Assembly: GCF_001591625.1 (NCBI RefSeq)
Contig: NZ_BCVG01000007.1
Coordinates: forward strand, 21,486 to 85,485
Reading direction: 5' to 3'
DNA from: Metabacillus fastidiosus NBRC 101226
GTDB taxonomy: Bacteria; Bacillota; Bacilli; Bacillales; Bacillaceae
DNA length: 64,000 bases
This document shows, piece after piece, positions 8,756-17,689 of the stretch (within the stretch, counting starts at the first letter, position 1; the number at the start of each line of letters is the position of its first letter). Under the pieces are notes generated by a model. The model was not told the DNA's origin. It searched no databases and saw only the letters and a list, made by a program, of their open reading frames with translations. The translations under genes and the position numbers were made by a program.

Positions 8756-10936
8756 TCATAAATGTTTATTAATCGGTAATATAAGATGGAATATCGTTCC
8801 CTCTCCCTCCACACTTTCCACTTTTATTTTTCCAAAATGCTCTTCAATAATTTTATAGCTAACCATTAACCCTAAACCAGTGCCTCGTTCTTTTGTCGTA
8901 TAAAAGGGTTCACCAAGCCTTTTTAATTTATCAGCCGGAATCCCAAACCCTTCATCCGCGATAGAAACGATAATTTCTTCTGAATTCTTTTTCTTTATAT
9001 CAATCGTAACATTTCCGCCTTTTGGCATAACTTCAATTGCATTTTTTAAAATATTAATGAATACTTGTTTCAATTGATTTGGTTCACAATAAATAGCCGG
9101 CAGATTATTATCATAATATAGATCCAGCCGTACATTTAATAAATTTGCCTGGGCATTTAATAAATCAATCGTATTCTTCATTATTTCACATATATCTTTT
9201 TGTAAAAATTTAGTTGCCTGAGGTTTTGCTAAAACGAGAAATTCAGTAATGATGGATTCAATTCTATTTAATTCTGATGTAATAATACCGAAATATGTAG
9301 AGAAATCTTCTTTTACACTAGCTTCTAAAAGCTGTATAAATCCTTTTAATGAAGTCATCGGATTTCTTATTTCATGAGCAATACCCGCTGCTAATTCTCC
9401 AACAACGTGTAAAGTATCAGACTTTCTTAATTGTTCCTTTAATTGTTTTCTTTCTGTAATATCCCGAAAAGTTGCTAAATTCATGTTTTCAGTAATATTC
9501 CGTTTTAAACAAAACTCAATTATCTTTTCTCTTCCTTCGAGTTTAAAGACAAGTTCCCCTGCTGCTTTATCAATCTCCTCAAAATTATCAAGGCTGCTGC
9601 TTCCCTTCTCCCTTTTATGTATAATATCCTCAAATAAATTAGAAGAACTTATTTTGTCATATGGAATATTAAAAATTTCCCCTGCAATTGGATTTGCATC
9701 TAATATATTATAATCATTATCGAATAAAATAATGGCATGCATGGAAGCATTAAATACTTTTCGGAACTTCTCTTCGCTCTTTCGTAAATCTTGTTCCATC
9801 TTCTTCCGGTCACTTACATTTCTCAAAATAGCTAAATGATGTCCTTCCACTGCATCAAATTTCGCGGTGAATTCCAGTGATTTATACTCACCGTTTGGCA
9901 TATAAAAAAGCAGTTCACTGCGGATTGATCCTTTTTTCCTATATTCCATTTTTACGCGCTCATAGTTTTCATCCTTCTTAGCAATGAAATCTGTAAATTT
10001 AGATTCTATCAATTTTTCCAGCGGAATTTCAAATGTCCGTGAAGCTGAGTTATTAGCTTGAATAATTCTTCCTCTTTTATCCATAATCATAATAGCATCA
10101 ACAGCATTCTCATAAATTTCTCTAAATCTCTCTTCACTTTTATAAAGCTTTCTTTCAATTAATCTCTTATCAGTAACATCTCTCATAATAGCCATATAAA
10201 GACCACTGAAAATATTTGATGTAATCGTATATTCAAATATTTTTTTTTTCCCGCTTTTTAATACGATTGGTAGTTCTCCATGTACTTTGCTATGCTCATT
10301 TAACCGATCCCATAAAGATAGAAGCTCGGATTTATGTTCTTTTTTTACAAAATCAGCAAGCACTAATTTCTGTAATTCTTCTTCCTGAACTTCAAAGTTC
10401 ACTAGGAAGGAGCGATTTACTTCAATCAAGCGGCCTTTTAAATCAAAAATAACGATACAATCCACTGCTTGATGAAATAAATCTTTCACTGTCCTCTCAT
10501 TAATCGCATTTTCTCTTTCTAATTTTTTTGTTTCAGATATATCTCTCATAATAATAAGAAACGATGTGCTAAAATCATTCTTCCGAACAGCATATTCAAT
10601 AAATTTAAGTTGTCCATTGTCAAGCCTTATGAGTAATTCATCTGAGCAGCATTCCTTTTTCTCTTTTATGTGGTTTTCTACCTTTTTTAGACCATCTTCC
10701 GGAAATAAAGAAAGAAATTCTTTTAAACTCCTTGTTTTTAACTTCTCTTCTCTCAATTGAAACATTTTACACGCAGCACTGTTAACTGACATAAAGTTCA
10801 TTTTTTCATCAAGTATCATAATGGCGTCAAGTGTACATTCAAAAATAAGCTGCTGATTTTCTAATTCTCTTAATAATCTTTCATTTTCTAGCCTTAATTG
10901 CCTATTTATTTCATTTTCACTTATTGCTTGTCTCAT
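8756..10936 (-). CDS. kinE: Cytoplasmic four-PAS histidine kinase, KinE-like
   Basis: The protein has 726 residues and no membrane segment. Four PAS domains lie at about 30-135, 150-258, 270-375 and 390-495, each ending in a FRDITERK-type linker. They are followed by HisKA with phospho-acceptor H521 in AAGIAHEIRNPMTSLKGF, then HATPase with ADEGFGIP and GTGLGLMV. The H-box is that of kinases feeding Spo0F in the sporulation phosphorelay. Size (KinE of B. subtilis is about 738 residues), soluble PAS architecture and linkage to ogt support KinE. No haem or flavin ligand motif could be picked out among the PAS domains. WalR-like boxes lie in the promoter region at 11062-11089. Confidence 0.78.
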   Translation of the reverse strand: MRQAISENEINRQLRLENERLLRELENQQLIFECTLDAIMILDEKMNFMSVNSAACKMFQLREEKLKTRSLKEFLSLFPEDGLKKVENHIKEKKECCSDELLIRLDNGQLKFIEYAVRKNDFSTSFLIIMRDISETKKLERENAINERTVKDLFHQAVDCIVIFDLKGRLIEVNRSFLVNFEVQEEELQKLVLADFVKKEHKSELLSLWDRLNEHSKVHGELPIVLKSGKKKIFEYTITSNIFSGLYMAIMRDVTDKRLIERKLYKSEERFREIYENAVDAIMIMDKRGRIIQANNSASRTFEIPLEKLIESKFTDFIAKKDENYERVKMEYRKKGSIRSELLFYMPNGEYKSLEFTAKFDAVEGHHLAILRNVSDRKKMEQDLRKSEEKFRKVFNASMHAIILFDNDYNILDANPIAGEIFNIPYDKISSSNLFEDIIHKREKGSSSLDNFEEIDKAAGELVFKLEGREKIIEFCLKRNITENMNLATFRDITERKQLKEQLRKSDTLHVVGELAAGIAHEIRNPMTSLKGFIQLLEASVKEDFSTYFGIITSELNRIESIITEFLVLAKPQATKFLQKDICEIMKNTIDLLNAQANLLNVRLDLYYDNNLPAIYCEPNQLKQVFINILKNAIEVMPKGGNVTIDIKKKNSEEIIVSIADEGFGIPADKLKRLGEPFYTTKERGTGLGLMVSYKIIEEHFGKIKVESVEGEGTIFHLILPINKHL

Positions 10937-11061
10937 AAGACACGCCCCCTATGTTACTGAACCTTTTCAGCAAAAAATGATTGACCTTCTCCTTTCACTC
11001 TCCTCCATTTTTCCAAAATTGAATTTCTACTCAAAATATACCAAATGACATTTGTAATTTA

Positions 11062-11089
11062 ATTACAATTAAGTTACAACTTCATTACA
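11062..11089 (-). promoter_or_regulatory. Three phased WalR(YycF)-like boxes
   Basis: Read on the minus strand: TGTAAT (11089-11084), five bases, TGTAAC (11078-11073), five bases, TGTAAT (11067-11062). Each fits TGTWAH and the spacing is exactly that of the WalR consensus, giving an 11-bp helical repeat. An inverted copy (TTGTAA at 11052-11057) stays in the same 11-bp phase. The site is 126 bp upstream of kinE and 92 bp upstream of the radical SAM gene, so either could be the target. Confidence 0.5.
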
Positions 11090-11181
11090 AAAAGGATAAA
11101 TCTTCTTTTTCTCTCCTTTTTATTTTTACTTTAAACTATGGTAAAATAAGAAGTTAATAAAATGAGAAGAAGTGGTGTAAT

Positions 11182-12948
11182 ATGAATATTATTTTATCTA
11201 CTTTAAATGCAAAATACATTCATACAAGCTTATCTATTCGTTATTTGAAAGCATATGCACAGCCAGAGTATAATGTACAGCTCGCTGAATATACAATTAA
11301 TGATCCAGCGATGAATATCGTCACTGACCTATTTCAAAAAAATCCTGATGTTATTGGGTTTAGCTGTTATATTTGGAATATTGAAGAGACGATCAAAGTA
11401 ATTAAGATGCTTAAAAAAATTAACCCATCCTTAATTATCTTGCTGGGCGGACCTGAGGTAACATATGATACGCGAGAATGGATGGAAAAAATCCCTGAAG
11501 TTGATTTTATTTTCATCGGTGAAGGTGAACAGTCATTTAAGCAGTTTTTAGATGAAATCCATGGGAAGCAGCAATTTGAAAATGTGAGCGGAGTTGCCTA
11601 TCGGAAAGATGGAAAGATTGCCTTTAACCCGCAAAGTGGTAAGTTAGACTTAAAATCAATTCCATCCCCCTTTCGTTTCGAAGAAGATTTACCATACTTA
11701 TCCAAGCGTATCACATATATTGAGACAAGTCGAGGATGTCCTTTCAGCTGTCAATTTTGTTTATCTTCTATCGAAGTAGGTGTCCGCTATTTCGATCGTG
11801 AAAAAACAAAAGATGATATACGCTTCTTAATGAAAAATGGAGCAAAAACGATTAAATTCGTTGACCGGACTTTTAATATTAGCCGCAGCTACGCGATGGA
11901 AATGTTCCAGTTCTTAATTGATGAGCATGTTCCTGGAACTGTTTTTCAGTTTGAAATCACCGGAGATATTATGCGTCCTGAAGTAATCGAGTTTTTAAAT
12001 AATAATGCTCCAAAAGGACTGTTCCGTTTCGAAATCGGTGTCCAGTCAACGAATGATGCAACAAACGAGCTAGTAATGAGAAGACAAAACTTCAGTAAAC
12101 TGAAAAGAACAGTTACCATGGTGAAAGAAGGCAATAAAATCGATCAGCATCTGGACTTAATTGCAGGTCTTCCAGAAGAGGATTATAATTCATTCAGAAA
12201 GACATTTAATGATGTATTTGAAATGCGTCCTGAAGAATTGCAGCTCGGATTCTTAAAAATGCTGCGCGGAACCGGCTTAAGACTTCGCGCGAGTGATCAT
12301 GATTATGTATATATGGATCATTCTCCTTATGAAATATTAAAAAATAATGTTCTGCCGTTTGAGGATATCGTGAAAATTAAACAGGTAGAAGATGTTTTAG
12401 AGAAATATTGGAATGATCACCGTATGGATGAAACAGTAGAATATTTAGTTCAACATGTGTTTCCTTCTCCTTTTGATTTCTTCCAACAATTTGGAACATT
12501 CTGGGATGATAGAGGCTGGAGCAGAATCGGTCATCAGCTGGAGGATTTATATAGACGACTTTATGAATTTTTGGAAGAGTCATATGAAGAGGAGCTTACA
12601 ATTGCAAGAAGCTTTATGAAATATGATTATTTACGCAACCAGAAACATAAACCAAGAAAGCCTTGGTGGTCAGATTTATTATCTAAGGAAGAACGTTCAG
12701 CCCTTTACCGTAAGATTTTAGAAAAGCCGGAGAGGCTGGGGACAAAGTTTTCTGAAAAGCAATTTACAGAGAAGGACTTATTTAAACATACTGTCATTGA
12801 AGTTCTCCCGTTTAATATAAAGCATTATGAAGAAACAGGTGAAATTATAAAAGACGATTCTTTACTGCTTGTTCATTATGAACCGAATGAAGGAAAAACA
12901 ACCGTCTTTACTTCTCCTATTCGTGAGCTTGAAGTAAAAGTAAGTTAA
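11182..12948 (+). CDS. B12-binding domain radical SAM protein (DUF4080)
   Basis: The protein has 588 residues. The N-terminal Rossmann-like cobalamin-binding domain (about 1-140) contains GFSCYIWN and LLGGPEVTYD. It is followed by a radical SAM barrel with the cluster motif RGCPFSCQFC (C186, C190, C193). A DUF4080-type C-terminal region (about 380-588) is rich in aromatic and charged residues. This architecture carries out methylation or other radical chemistry using SAM and often cobalamin, but the B12 domain here lacks an obvious DxHxxG motif, so bound cobalamin is uncertain. Substrate is unknown. It is a single gene with its own terminator, divergent from kinE across the WalR-like boxes. 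Confidence 0.82.
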   Translation: MNIILSTLNAKYIHTSLSIRYLKAYAQPEYNVQLAEYTINDPAMNIVTDLFQKNPDVIGFSCYIWNIEETIKVIKMLKKINPSLIILLGGPEVTYDTREWMEKIPEVDFIFIGEGEQSFKQFLDEIHGKQQFENVSGVAYRKDGKIAFNPQSGKLDLKSIPSPFRFEEDLPYLSKRITYIETSRGCPFSCQFCLSSIEVGVRYFDREKTKDDIRFLMKNGAKTIKFVDRTFNISRSYAMEMFQFLIDEHVPGTVFQFEITGDIMRPEVIEFLNNNAPKGLFRFEIGVQSTNDATNELVMRRQNFSKLKRTVTMVKEGNKIDQHLDLIAGLPEEDYNSFRKTFNDVFEMRPEELQLGFLKMLRGTGLRLRASDHDYVYMDHSPYEILKNNVLPFEDIVKIKQVEDVLEKYWNDHRMDETVEYLVQHVFPSPFDFFQQFGTFWDDRGWSRIGHQLEDLYRRLYEFLEESYEEELTIARSFMKYDYLRNQKHKPRKPWWSDLLSKEERSALYRKILEKPERLGTKFSEKQFTEKDLFKHTVIEVLPFNIKHYEETGEIIKDDSLLLVHYEPNEGKTTVFTSPIRELEVKVS

Positions 12949-12960
12949 TTTAATTTATAA

Positions 12961-12988
12961 AAAGTGAGGAAATCCCCTCACTTTTTTT
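12961..12988 (+). terminator. Terminator of the radical SAM gene
   Basis: AAAGTGAGG (12961-12969) pairs with CCTCACTTT (12976-12984), followed by a T run. The right arm also contains the stop codon of the small minus-strand gene that ends at 12978, so the hairpin may serve both directions. Confidence 0.8.
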
Positions 12989-13139
12989 CTTTTTTGTCAG
13001 TTTTATCAGCTAAAAGATCATATATCTTAGATGAATTTACGTCACCAAGTTCACTGCCAAATTCCTCTTGTAATAAATCTTTTGAAAAAGGTTTTTTATG
13101 GTTTTGCATGTCTTTACTATGCATTTTCTTCTTCGTCAT
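12978..13139 (-). CDS. Small charged protein, 53 aa
   Basis: The ATG at 13137-13139 follows AGGGGAGATAAAA, a strong ribosome binding site. The protein begins MTKKKMHSKDMQNHKKP and ends DKTDKKEKK. It is very hydrophilic, with lysine-rich ends and a short acidic helix (LLQEEFGSELGD) in between. I do not recognise a family. It begins two bases after the stop codon of the upstream 50-aa gene and is translationally linked to it. Small, hydrophilic, tightly paired genes like these are typical of late-sporulation proteins in bacilli, but that is inference only. Confidence 0.6.
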   Translation of the reverse strand: MTKKKMHSKDMQNHKKPFSKDLLQEEFGSELGDVNSSKIYDLLADKTDKKEKK

Positions 13140-13141
13140 TT

Positions 13142-13294
13142 TTATCTCCCCTGGCTGCCTTTTTTAGAATTTCGGTTTGCACCTTTCATTGGGTTCTCAT
13201 TATCATAAGCAGCTGAAAATTCCGTATCCGGCATACTTTCCTTCGGTGTAAAATTATTTTTAATCGCTGCATCTCTTGCAACTCTTCTTTTCAT
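13142..13294 (-). CDS. Small basic protein, 50 aa
   Basis: The ATG at 13292-13294 has the ribosome binding site AGAGGTGACGAAC. The protein starts MKRRVARDAAIKNNFTP and ends SKKGSQGR. It is basic, Gly/Asn/Ser-rich and without hydrophobic segments, resembling in composition the minor spore proteins of bacilli. I cannot place it in a named family. It is the first gene of a two-gene unit with the 53-aa gene downstream. Confidence 0.6.
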   Translation of the reverse strand: MKRRVARDAAIKNNFTPKESMPDTEFSAAYDNENPMKGANRNSKKGSQGR

Positions 13295-13370
13295 GTTCGT
13301 CACCTCTTTTAATTATTCTTATTTAATTTGTTCTATATTATCGAATATATGAATGTCATTTTTTTGAAAC

Positions 13371-13400
13371 AAAAAAATCCTCAAGATTTATTCTTGAGGA
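13371..13400 (-). terminator. Terminator of pbpC
   Basis: A 9-bp perfect stem (13378-13386 with 13392-13400) is followed on the minus strand by seven T. The stop codon of pbpC lies in the loop. Confidence 0.85.
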
Positions 13401-15409
13401 CTACTTTTCACGTATTGCTCAAATACCTTTTTCACTTTTGGAACGACATAATGACTTCCTCCTCTTGACTTCACATCTTCAATCATCATTGCAGTCAGGA
13501 GGTGTCGTTCATTCATATCAGCCGCAACGAACCAGCCGTTTTCTTTTCCCTGCGTATCATCTTTCGATTGCTTTAGTTCTGCTGTTCCTGTTTTTCCTGC
13601 AAGCTGGACACCTTCCAATTTTGGTGCATATGCTGTTCCTTCAGGATTTTCAACAACTTGCTTTAAATCATCTAAAATTACTGCTGCAGTCTCAGAAGAA
13701 ATGATTTTTTCCTTCCAAACGGTCACGTTTGCTTCATCAGTCTTTTCTAAATAAGGTTTTAACATATTTCCCTCGTTTAAAAATGTCGTGTATGCAGCTG
13801 CCAAATGAATAGGGCTCATTTGTATTTCACCTTGCCCATAACCTGAATCTGCAAGAAGCTGATCATTACTTAATGCGCTATTTGCAATAGATGACTGTCC
13901 TGTTGGAAAAATAAAGTCTATTTTTTCATCGAATCCAAATTGTTTTAAACCTGTACTGAATTTTTCACTTCCAAGCTCTAATGCAAGCTGTGCAAAATAA
14001 ATATTATCCGAATACATCAGTGCTTTTTGTAAATTCACATCCGATACTTTCGTGGAAACTCTTTTAACAAAATAATTTCCCCAGCTAGCATCTTTTTGCC
14101 ATGTTGGACCTTCAATCTTCTTCACATCAGAACCTTTTACTGTACCTGTCTCTAAGCCAACAGCACCGACTAAAGGCTTCAATGATGAACCTGGAGAATA
14201 CAGTTTATTAAATCTTGCCATTAACGGTTTTAAAGGATCTTCAGAAAGTTCGCGATATTTAGACGCCCCCATTCCAAAGATGAACTCGTTCGGATTATAA
14301 GCAGGACTGCTCACCATTGCCAGCGTTTCACCGGTAACTGGATTAAGAGCAACAGCTGTTCCTGCATCACCTTTTAACTGCTCATACATATTTTTTTGTA
14401 ATTGATAGTCAATTGTTAAATAGACTGCTTCACCGTTTCTAGCTTTCTTTTCAGCAATTACTTCATTTGTTCCGCCGACAAAAATTTTATAACCAGTCTC
14501 TCCCTTTAAACGGTCTTCAAACACCTGCTCAAGACCAGACTTTCCAACAACGGAATTTGTACTGTATCCTTTATCCTTTAATTTTTCCAGCTGTTCTGCT
14601 GTAATACTGCCGATATAGCCAATCAAATGAGCACTAGCTTCTCCGGCTGGATAATATCTTGATGCACTGTCTTTCTTCTGGACAGCTGGAATATCAATAA
14701 TCTGTTCAAATCTTTCCCTATCGGCTGGATCTATTTTCTTAATTGGAACGAATAACTCAGGTTTAACCCAGCTCTCATTCAGCTTCGCATCAATTTGAGC
14801 ACGGTCTATTTCCAGTAGAGCCGCTAATTGATTAAGAATCTCATCTTTATCTTCAAGAAGTTTTTGCGGAATAATCCCTATTTCATAAGCAGTACCATTT
14901 ACCGCAAGTCCTTTATTATTCCGGTCATAAATTTCTCCCCGCAGAGGCTGGTCAGAAGTAACCTTCACTTCATCCCCTTCCTTTAGCTGTGGAAAAATTA
15001 AAGAAGGATCCCAATTTATATACCAGTTTTTCTCTCCTTCTTTTTCTTCTTTTTGGAGAGTAACCTCTTTTGTAAATGAAATAGGTCCTGCAACTGTTTC
15101 CATACTTAAAGACAATGGCAATGAGACAGTAGCCTTCTCCTTCTCTTTCTCTTCTATTTTCTTCGTTGAGACTTTTAAATTTTTAACAGAAATTGCTTCA
15201 TATATATTTTTATATCGATCAATAAAGTTCTTTTCACTAACCTTTTCCTGTGTATCAGCTGAGAGCATACGATACATCTCAGAAAAATTTTGTTTATTCC
15301 ATAAGTTTATATACTCATTAAGACGCTGCTCAGCTGTCGGCTTGTTCGAGCAGGAACTTAATATGATGACAAAACAAAGAAGTGTGAAAATAAAATATAA
15401 TTTCTTCAT
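13388..15409 (-). CDS. pbpC: Class B penicillin-binding protein PbpC (PBP3-like lipoprotein)
   Basis: This is a 673-residue transpeptidase. A lipoprotein signal ends at C20 (IILSSC). An NTF2-like MecA_N domain (about 25-140) is followed by a PBP dimerisation domain (about 150-310) and a transpeptidase domain. The active-site motifs are SSLK (S408 nucleophile, K411), SDN (467-469) and KTG (606-608). It cross-links peptidoglycan on the outer face of the membrane. The architecture is that of B. subtilis PBP3 and of the beta-lactam-resistant PBP2a of staphylococci; class members can show low penicillin affinity. It closely matches what I remember of B. subtilis PbpC. In B. subtilis pbpC lies elsewhere, so its place inside this block is a rearrangement. 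Confidence 0.85.
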   Translation of the reverse strand: MKKLYFIFTLLCFVIILSSCSNKPTAEQRLNEYINLWNKQNFSEMYRMLSADTQEKVSEKNFIDRYKNIYEAISVKNLKVSTKKIEEKEKEKATVSLPLSLSMETVAGPISFTKEVTLQKEEKEGEKNWYINWDPSLIFPQLKEGDEVKVTSDQPLRGEIYDRNNKGLAVNGTAYEIGIIPQKLLEDKDEILNQLAALLEIDRAQIDAKLNESWVKPELFVPIKKIDPADRERFEQIIDIPAVQKKDSASRYYPAGEASAHLIGYIGSITAEQLEKLKDKGYSTNSVVGKSGLEQVFEDRLKGETGYKIFVGGTNEVIAEKKARNGEAVYLTIDYQLQKNMYEQLKGDAGTAVALNPVTGETLAMVSSPAYNPNEFIFGMGASKYRELSEDPLKPLMARFNKLYSPGSSLKPLVGAVGLETGTVKGSDVKKIEGPTWQKDASWGNYFVKRVSTKVSDVNLQKALMYSDNIYFAQLALELGSEKFSTGLKQFGFDEKIDFIFPTGQSSIANSALSNDQLLADSGYGQGEIQMSPIHLAAAYTTFLNEGNMLKPYLEKTDEANVTVWKEKIISSETAAVILDDLKQVVENPEGTAYAPKLEGVQLAGKTGTAELKQSKDDTQGKENGWFVAADMNERHLLTAMMIEDVKSRGGSHYVVPKVKKVFEQYVKSSPQE

Positions 15410-15446
15410 CTACCTTCCCCCTTTTTCAATAAATTGTATCATAATA

Positions 15447-15483
15447 AAAAAGCTGGTACTTTATAATTTGTACCAACTTTTTT
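15447..15483 (-). terminator. Terminator of the ktrD-like gene
   Basis: AAAAAGCTGGTAC (15447-15459) pairs with GTACCAACTTTTT (15470-15482) with one mismatch and an A/T tail, directly after the ktrD stop codon. It could also work on the plus strand. Confidence 0.8.
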
Positions 15484-15486
15484 AAA

Positions 15487-16842
15487 TCACCCGATAATTA
15501 CACGTTCTTTTGGATAATGATAATTCGCTTCTTTTTCTTTTGAACCGATTAATAACAAAAGGAAGAAAACACCAATCCTGCCGATAAACATTAAAGCGAT
15601 AATAAGGCTTTTACCGATTGTACTTAATTCTGGCGTAATACCCATCGAAAGACCTGTCGTTCCAAATGCAGAACAGACTTCAAATAAAATTTCAATAAGG
15701 CTGAAATTTTCAGTAATTGATAAAGTAAGAACAGAAATAAAGCATATTAAAAATGCAGTAATCGTAACAGCAACTGATTTTCTTATATCGTCTTCATGAA
15801 TTTCCCTCTTAAAAATTTTAATCGTCTTATTTCCCTTTGCAAAATGATAAACGAATAAAAGATTCAGCGCAAATGTCGTTGTTCTAATTCCACCTCCGAC
15901 TGAACTTGGGGAAGCTCCAATAAACATAAGTGCGCATAATAAAAGCAGTGTCGGATCTGACAGGAGGCTAATATCCATCGTTGCAAGACCGCCGCTTCTT
16001 GTCGTTGCTGATTGAAAAAGGGAATAGAAGAACACTTCATGCCATTCTTTTCCTTTATAAAATAGATTATTTTCAAAAATTGCGATAAAAATAGTACCAA
16101 GAACGATAAGGGCTAAGAAAGTAAGTGTCGTTAGTTTAGCAAAAAGAGAAAAGCGATAATTTCCTCTTTCACTCGCTAAAAATTTTTTCAGCTCAATAAG
16201 AACAGGAAAGCCAATTGCACCTAATGCAATTAACAAAATGACAATAAACTGAATAAAATAGTCATTTGCGTAAGGAATCATTGATGCACCTGTTAAATCA
16301 AAACCACCGTTAGTCGTTGCACTAATTGATAGGAAAAACCCATTTAAATAAGCTTCCTGCCACGTTTCAAAATATGTTAAAAAATATGTACCTAATACAA
16401 GGCCACCAATAAATTCAATAAGCAATATTAAGATAATAATTTGTTTAATTAATTGAACAGCTCCAGATAAGCTTAACTGATTCTGGTCAAGCATGATAAG
16501 GCTGCGTTCTTTTAATCCAATTTTTTTACCAACAATTAACCAGACGAATGTGCCAAGAGTCATTACCCCAATACCGCCAAATTGCAATACAAATGCAAGG
16601 ATGAAAATTCCCTGAGTGCTGAATGTATCGGCTGTGGATACAACTGTTAACCCGGTGACACTTACTGCGCTAACTGCTGTAAATAATGTATCGATGAATG
16701 ACGGATCAATACCAGGCTTGTGAGCGATCGGCAAACTTAATAGTAGAACAGAAACAGTAACGGCAAATATATAATATGAAACAATGAGCCGCACATGTGT
16801 CATATTTCGCAAATATCTTTTCCATATATTCAAAAAACTCAT
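15487..16842 (-). CDS. ktrD: TrkH/KtrB-family potassium uptake channel subunit, KtrD-like
   Basis: The protein has 451 residues and about ten hydrophobic segments arranged as four repeated membrane-pore-membrane units. Selectivity-filter glycines are visible in AVSVTGLTVV, ATTNGGFDLTG, TTRSGGLATMD and SAFGTTGLSMG. Ktr channels take up K+ (and some Na+) under control of a cytoplasmic nucleotide-binding subunit, KtrA or KtrC. No such RCK-domain gene is near, which fits KtrD, whose partner KtrC is encoded elsewhere. Its place next to the ykrK-like gene matches the B. subtilis ykrK-htpX-ktrD order, except that htpX is missing. No ydaO-type c-di-AMP riboswitch was seen upstream. Confidence 0.75.
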   Translation of the reverse strand: MSFLNIWKRYLRNMTHVRLIVSYYIFAVTVSVLLLSLPIAHKPGIDPSFIDTLFTAVSAVSVTGLTVVSTADTFSTQGIFILAFVLQFGGIGVMTLGTFVWLIVGKKIGLKERSLIMLDQNQLSLSGAVQLIKQIIILILLIEFIGGLVLGTYFLTYFETWQEAYLNGFFLSISATTNGGFDLTGASMIPYANDYFIQFIVILLIALGAIGFPVLIELKKFLASERGNYRFSLFAKLTTLTFLALIVLGTIFIAIFENNLFYKGKEWHEVFFYSLFQSATTRSGGLATMDISLLSDPTLLLLCALMFIGASPSSVGGGIRTTTFALNLLFVYHFAKGNKTIKIFKREIHEDDIRKSVAVTITAFLICFISVLTLSITENFSLIEILFEVCSAFGTTGLSMGITPELSTIGKSLIIALMFIGRIGVFFLLLLIGSKEKEANYHYPKERVIIG

Positions 16843-16880
16843 CCTTTATTATTCATTTCACTTTAACCTTTACTATATTA

Positions 16881-16907
16881 AAAGATAAAGACTGAAAGAT
16901 AAAGACT
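16881..16907. repeat. Tandem 14-base direct repeat upstream of ktrD
   Basis: AAAGATAAAGACTG at 16881-16894 is repeated as AAAGATAAAGACT at 16895-16907. It sits 39 bp before the ktrD start on the minus strand. It may be a slippage duplication in the promoter region. Confidence 0.6.
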
Positions 16908-16931
16908 TTCTTCCTAATCCATACTAATTAT

Positions 16932-16961
16932 TTGGTATCTTTTTGTATAGTGAACTATAAT
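16932..16961 (+). promoter_or_regulatory. Candidate SigA promoter of the ykrK-like gene
   Basis: TTGGTA (16932-16937) and TATAAT (16956-16961) are separated by 18 bases, about 30 bp upstream of the start codon. Confidence 0.5.
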
Positions 16962-16993
16962 GTATTGTTAGTACGTAGAAACTGAGGTGGATT

Positions 16994-17689
16994 ATGTTAC
17001 TTCAATTAACTAGAAAACAAATGGCGAAATTGCTTGTTTCTTTAAAAGGAGACTATTCCAGTCCATTGCAAGTATTAAAAGAAGCAATCGATTTAAATAT
17101 AGATGAGAAAAATCTCCCTCCTTTTTTAAAAAAATTCGAAAGAAAGCGAAAAATGAATGAAATTGGATTATCAACGAATGAAATTGTCCTTCTCGCCAAT
17201 TTATGTGAGTTAACATTTTTAAAATCAACATCGGTCCAAAATTGGATTAAACGTGATGTAAAAGAATTAATCGGCCCTCCCGAACTTGGTAAAAAATACT
17301 CGATTGAACAAGTTGCCATTCTTCTTATTGTCCGTGATTTAAAAGCAGTTTTTGATTTTGAAACCATTCGAAAAATATTAACAGTTGTCTTTAATACATT
17401 ATCAGACCGAAGCGATGATTTAATAAGCCCAATTATTTTTTATGAAACATATTCTTCTGTATTAGAAGAAATGGACCCAGTTGGGGATTTTTCCATTTAT
17501 GGTCAGACACTTGAAGAACAAGTAATGTTGACAATTGACCGCTTTCAACATCGTTTCTGTGCACTCCAAACTTGTGAATGGATAGAAATTAAATATATCC
17601 TTACTATTACTGTACTCGCTGTACTTTCCTCTCATATTCAGAGGAAAGCACAACAATTGTTTCAAATAAACTATAATGAACGAGGATAA
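16994..17689 (+). CDS. ykrK: DUF1836 putative transcriptional regulator, YkrK-like
   Basis: The protein has 231 residues. The central part (about 55-160) carries a MerR-like helix-turn-helix typical of DUF1836: NEIVLLANLCELTFLKSTSVQNWIKR and YSIEQVAILLIVRDLKAVF. The B. subtilis relative YkrK controls the membrane protease gene htpX. Here htpX itself is absent from the neighbourhood, so the target must lie elsewhere or differ. The GAGGTGGATT site is directly before the ATG. Gene order ktrD / ykrK / sspD / rsgI / sigI matches B. subtilis as I recall it. Confidence 0.65.
   Translation: MLLQLTRKQMAKLLVSLKGDYSSPLQVLKEAIDLNIDEKNLPPFLKKFERKRKMNEIGLSTNEIVLLANLCELTFLKSTSVQNWIKRDVKELIGPPELGKKYSIEQVAILLIVRDLKAVFDFETIRKILTVVFNTLSDRSDDLISPIIFYETYSSVLEEMDPVGDFSIYGQTLEEQVMLTIDRFQHRFCALQTCEWIEIKYILTITVLAVLSSHIQRKAQQLFQINYNERG

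Noticed and set aside
12964..13216. Plus-strand frames of 61-67 residues
   Set aside because: They lie antisense to the two small minus-strand genes, which have strong ribosome binding sites; the plus frames have none.
16881..16907. 14-base direct repeat upstream of ktrD as a regulator site
   Set aside because: It is AT-rich, matches no known operator and looks like a replication-slippage duplication; kept only as a repeat feature.
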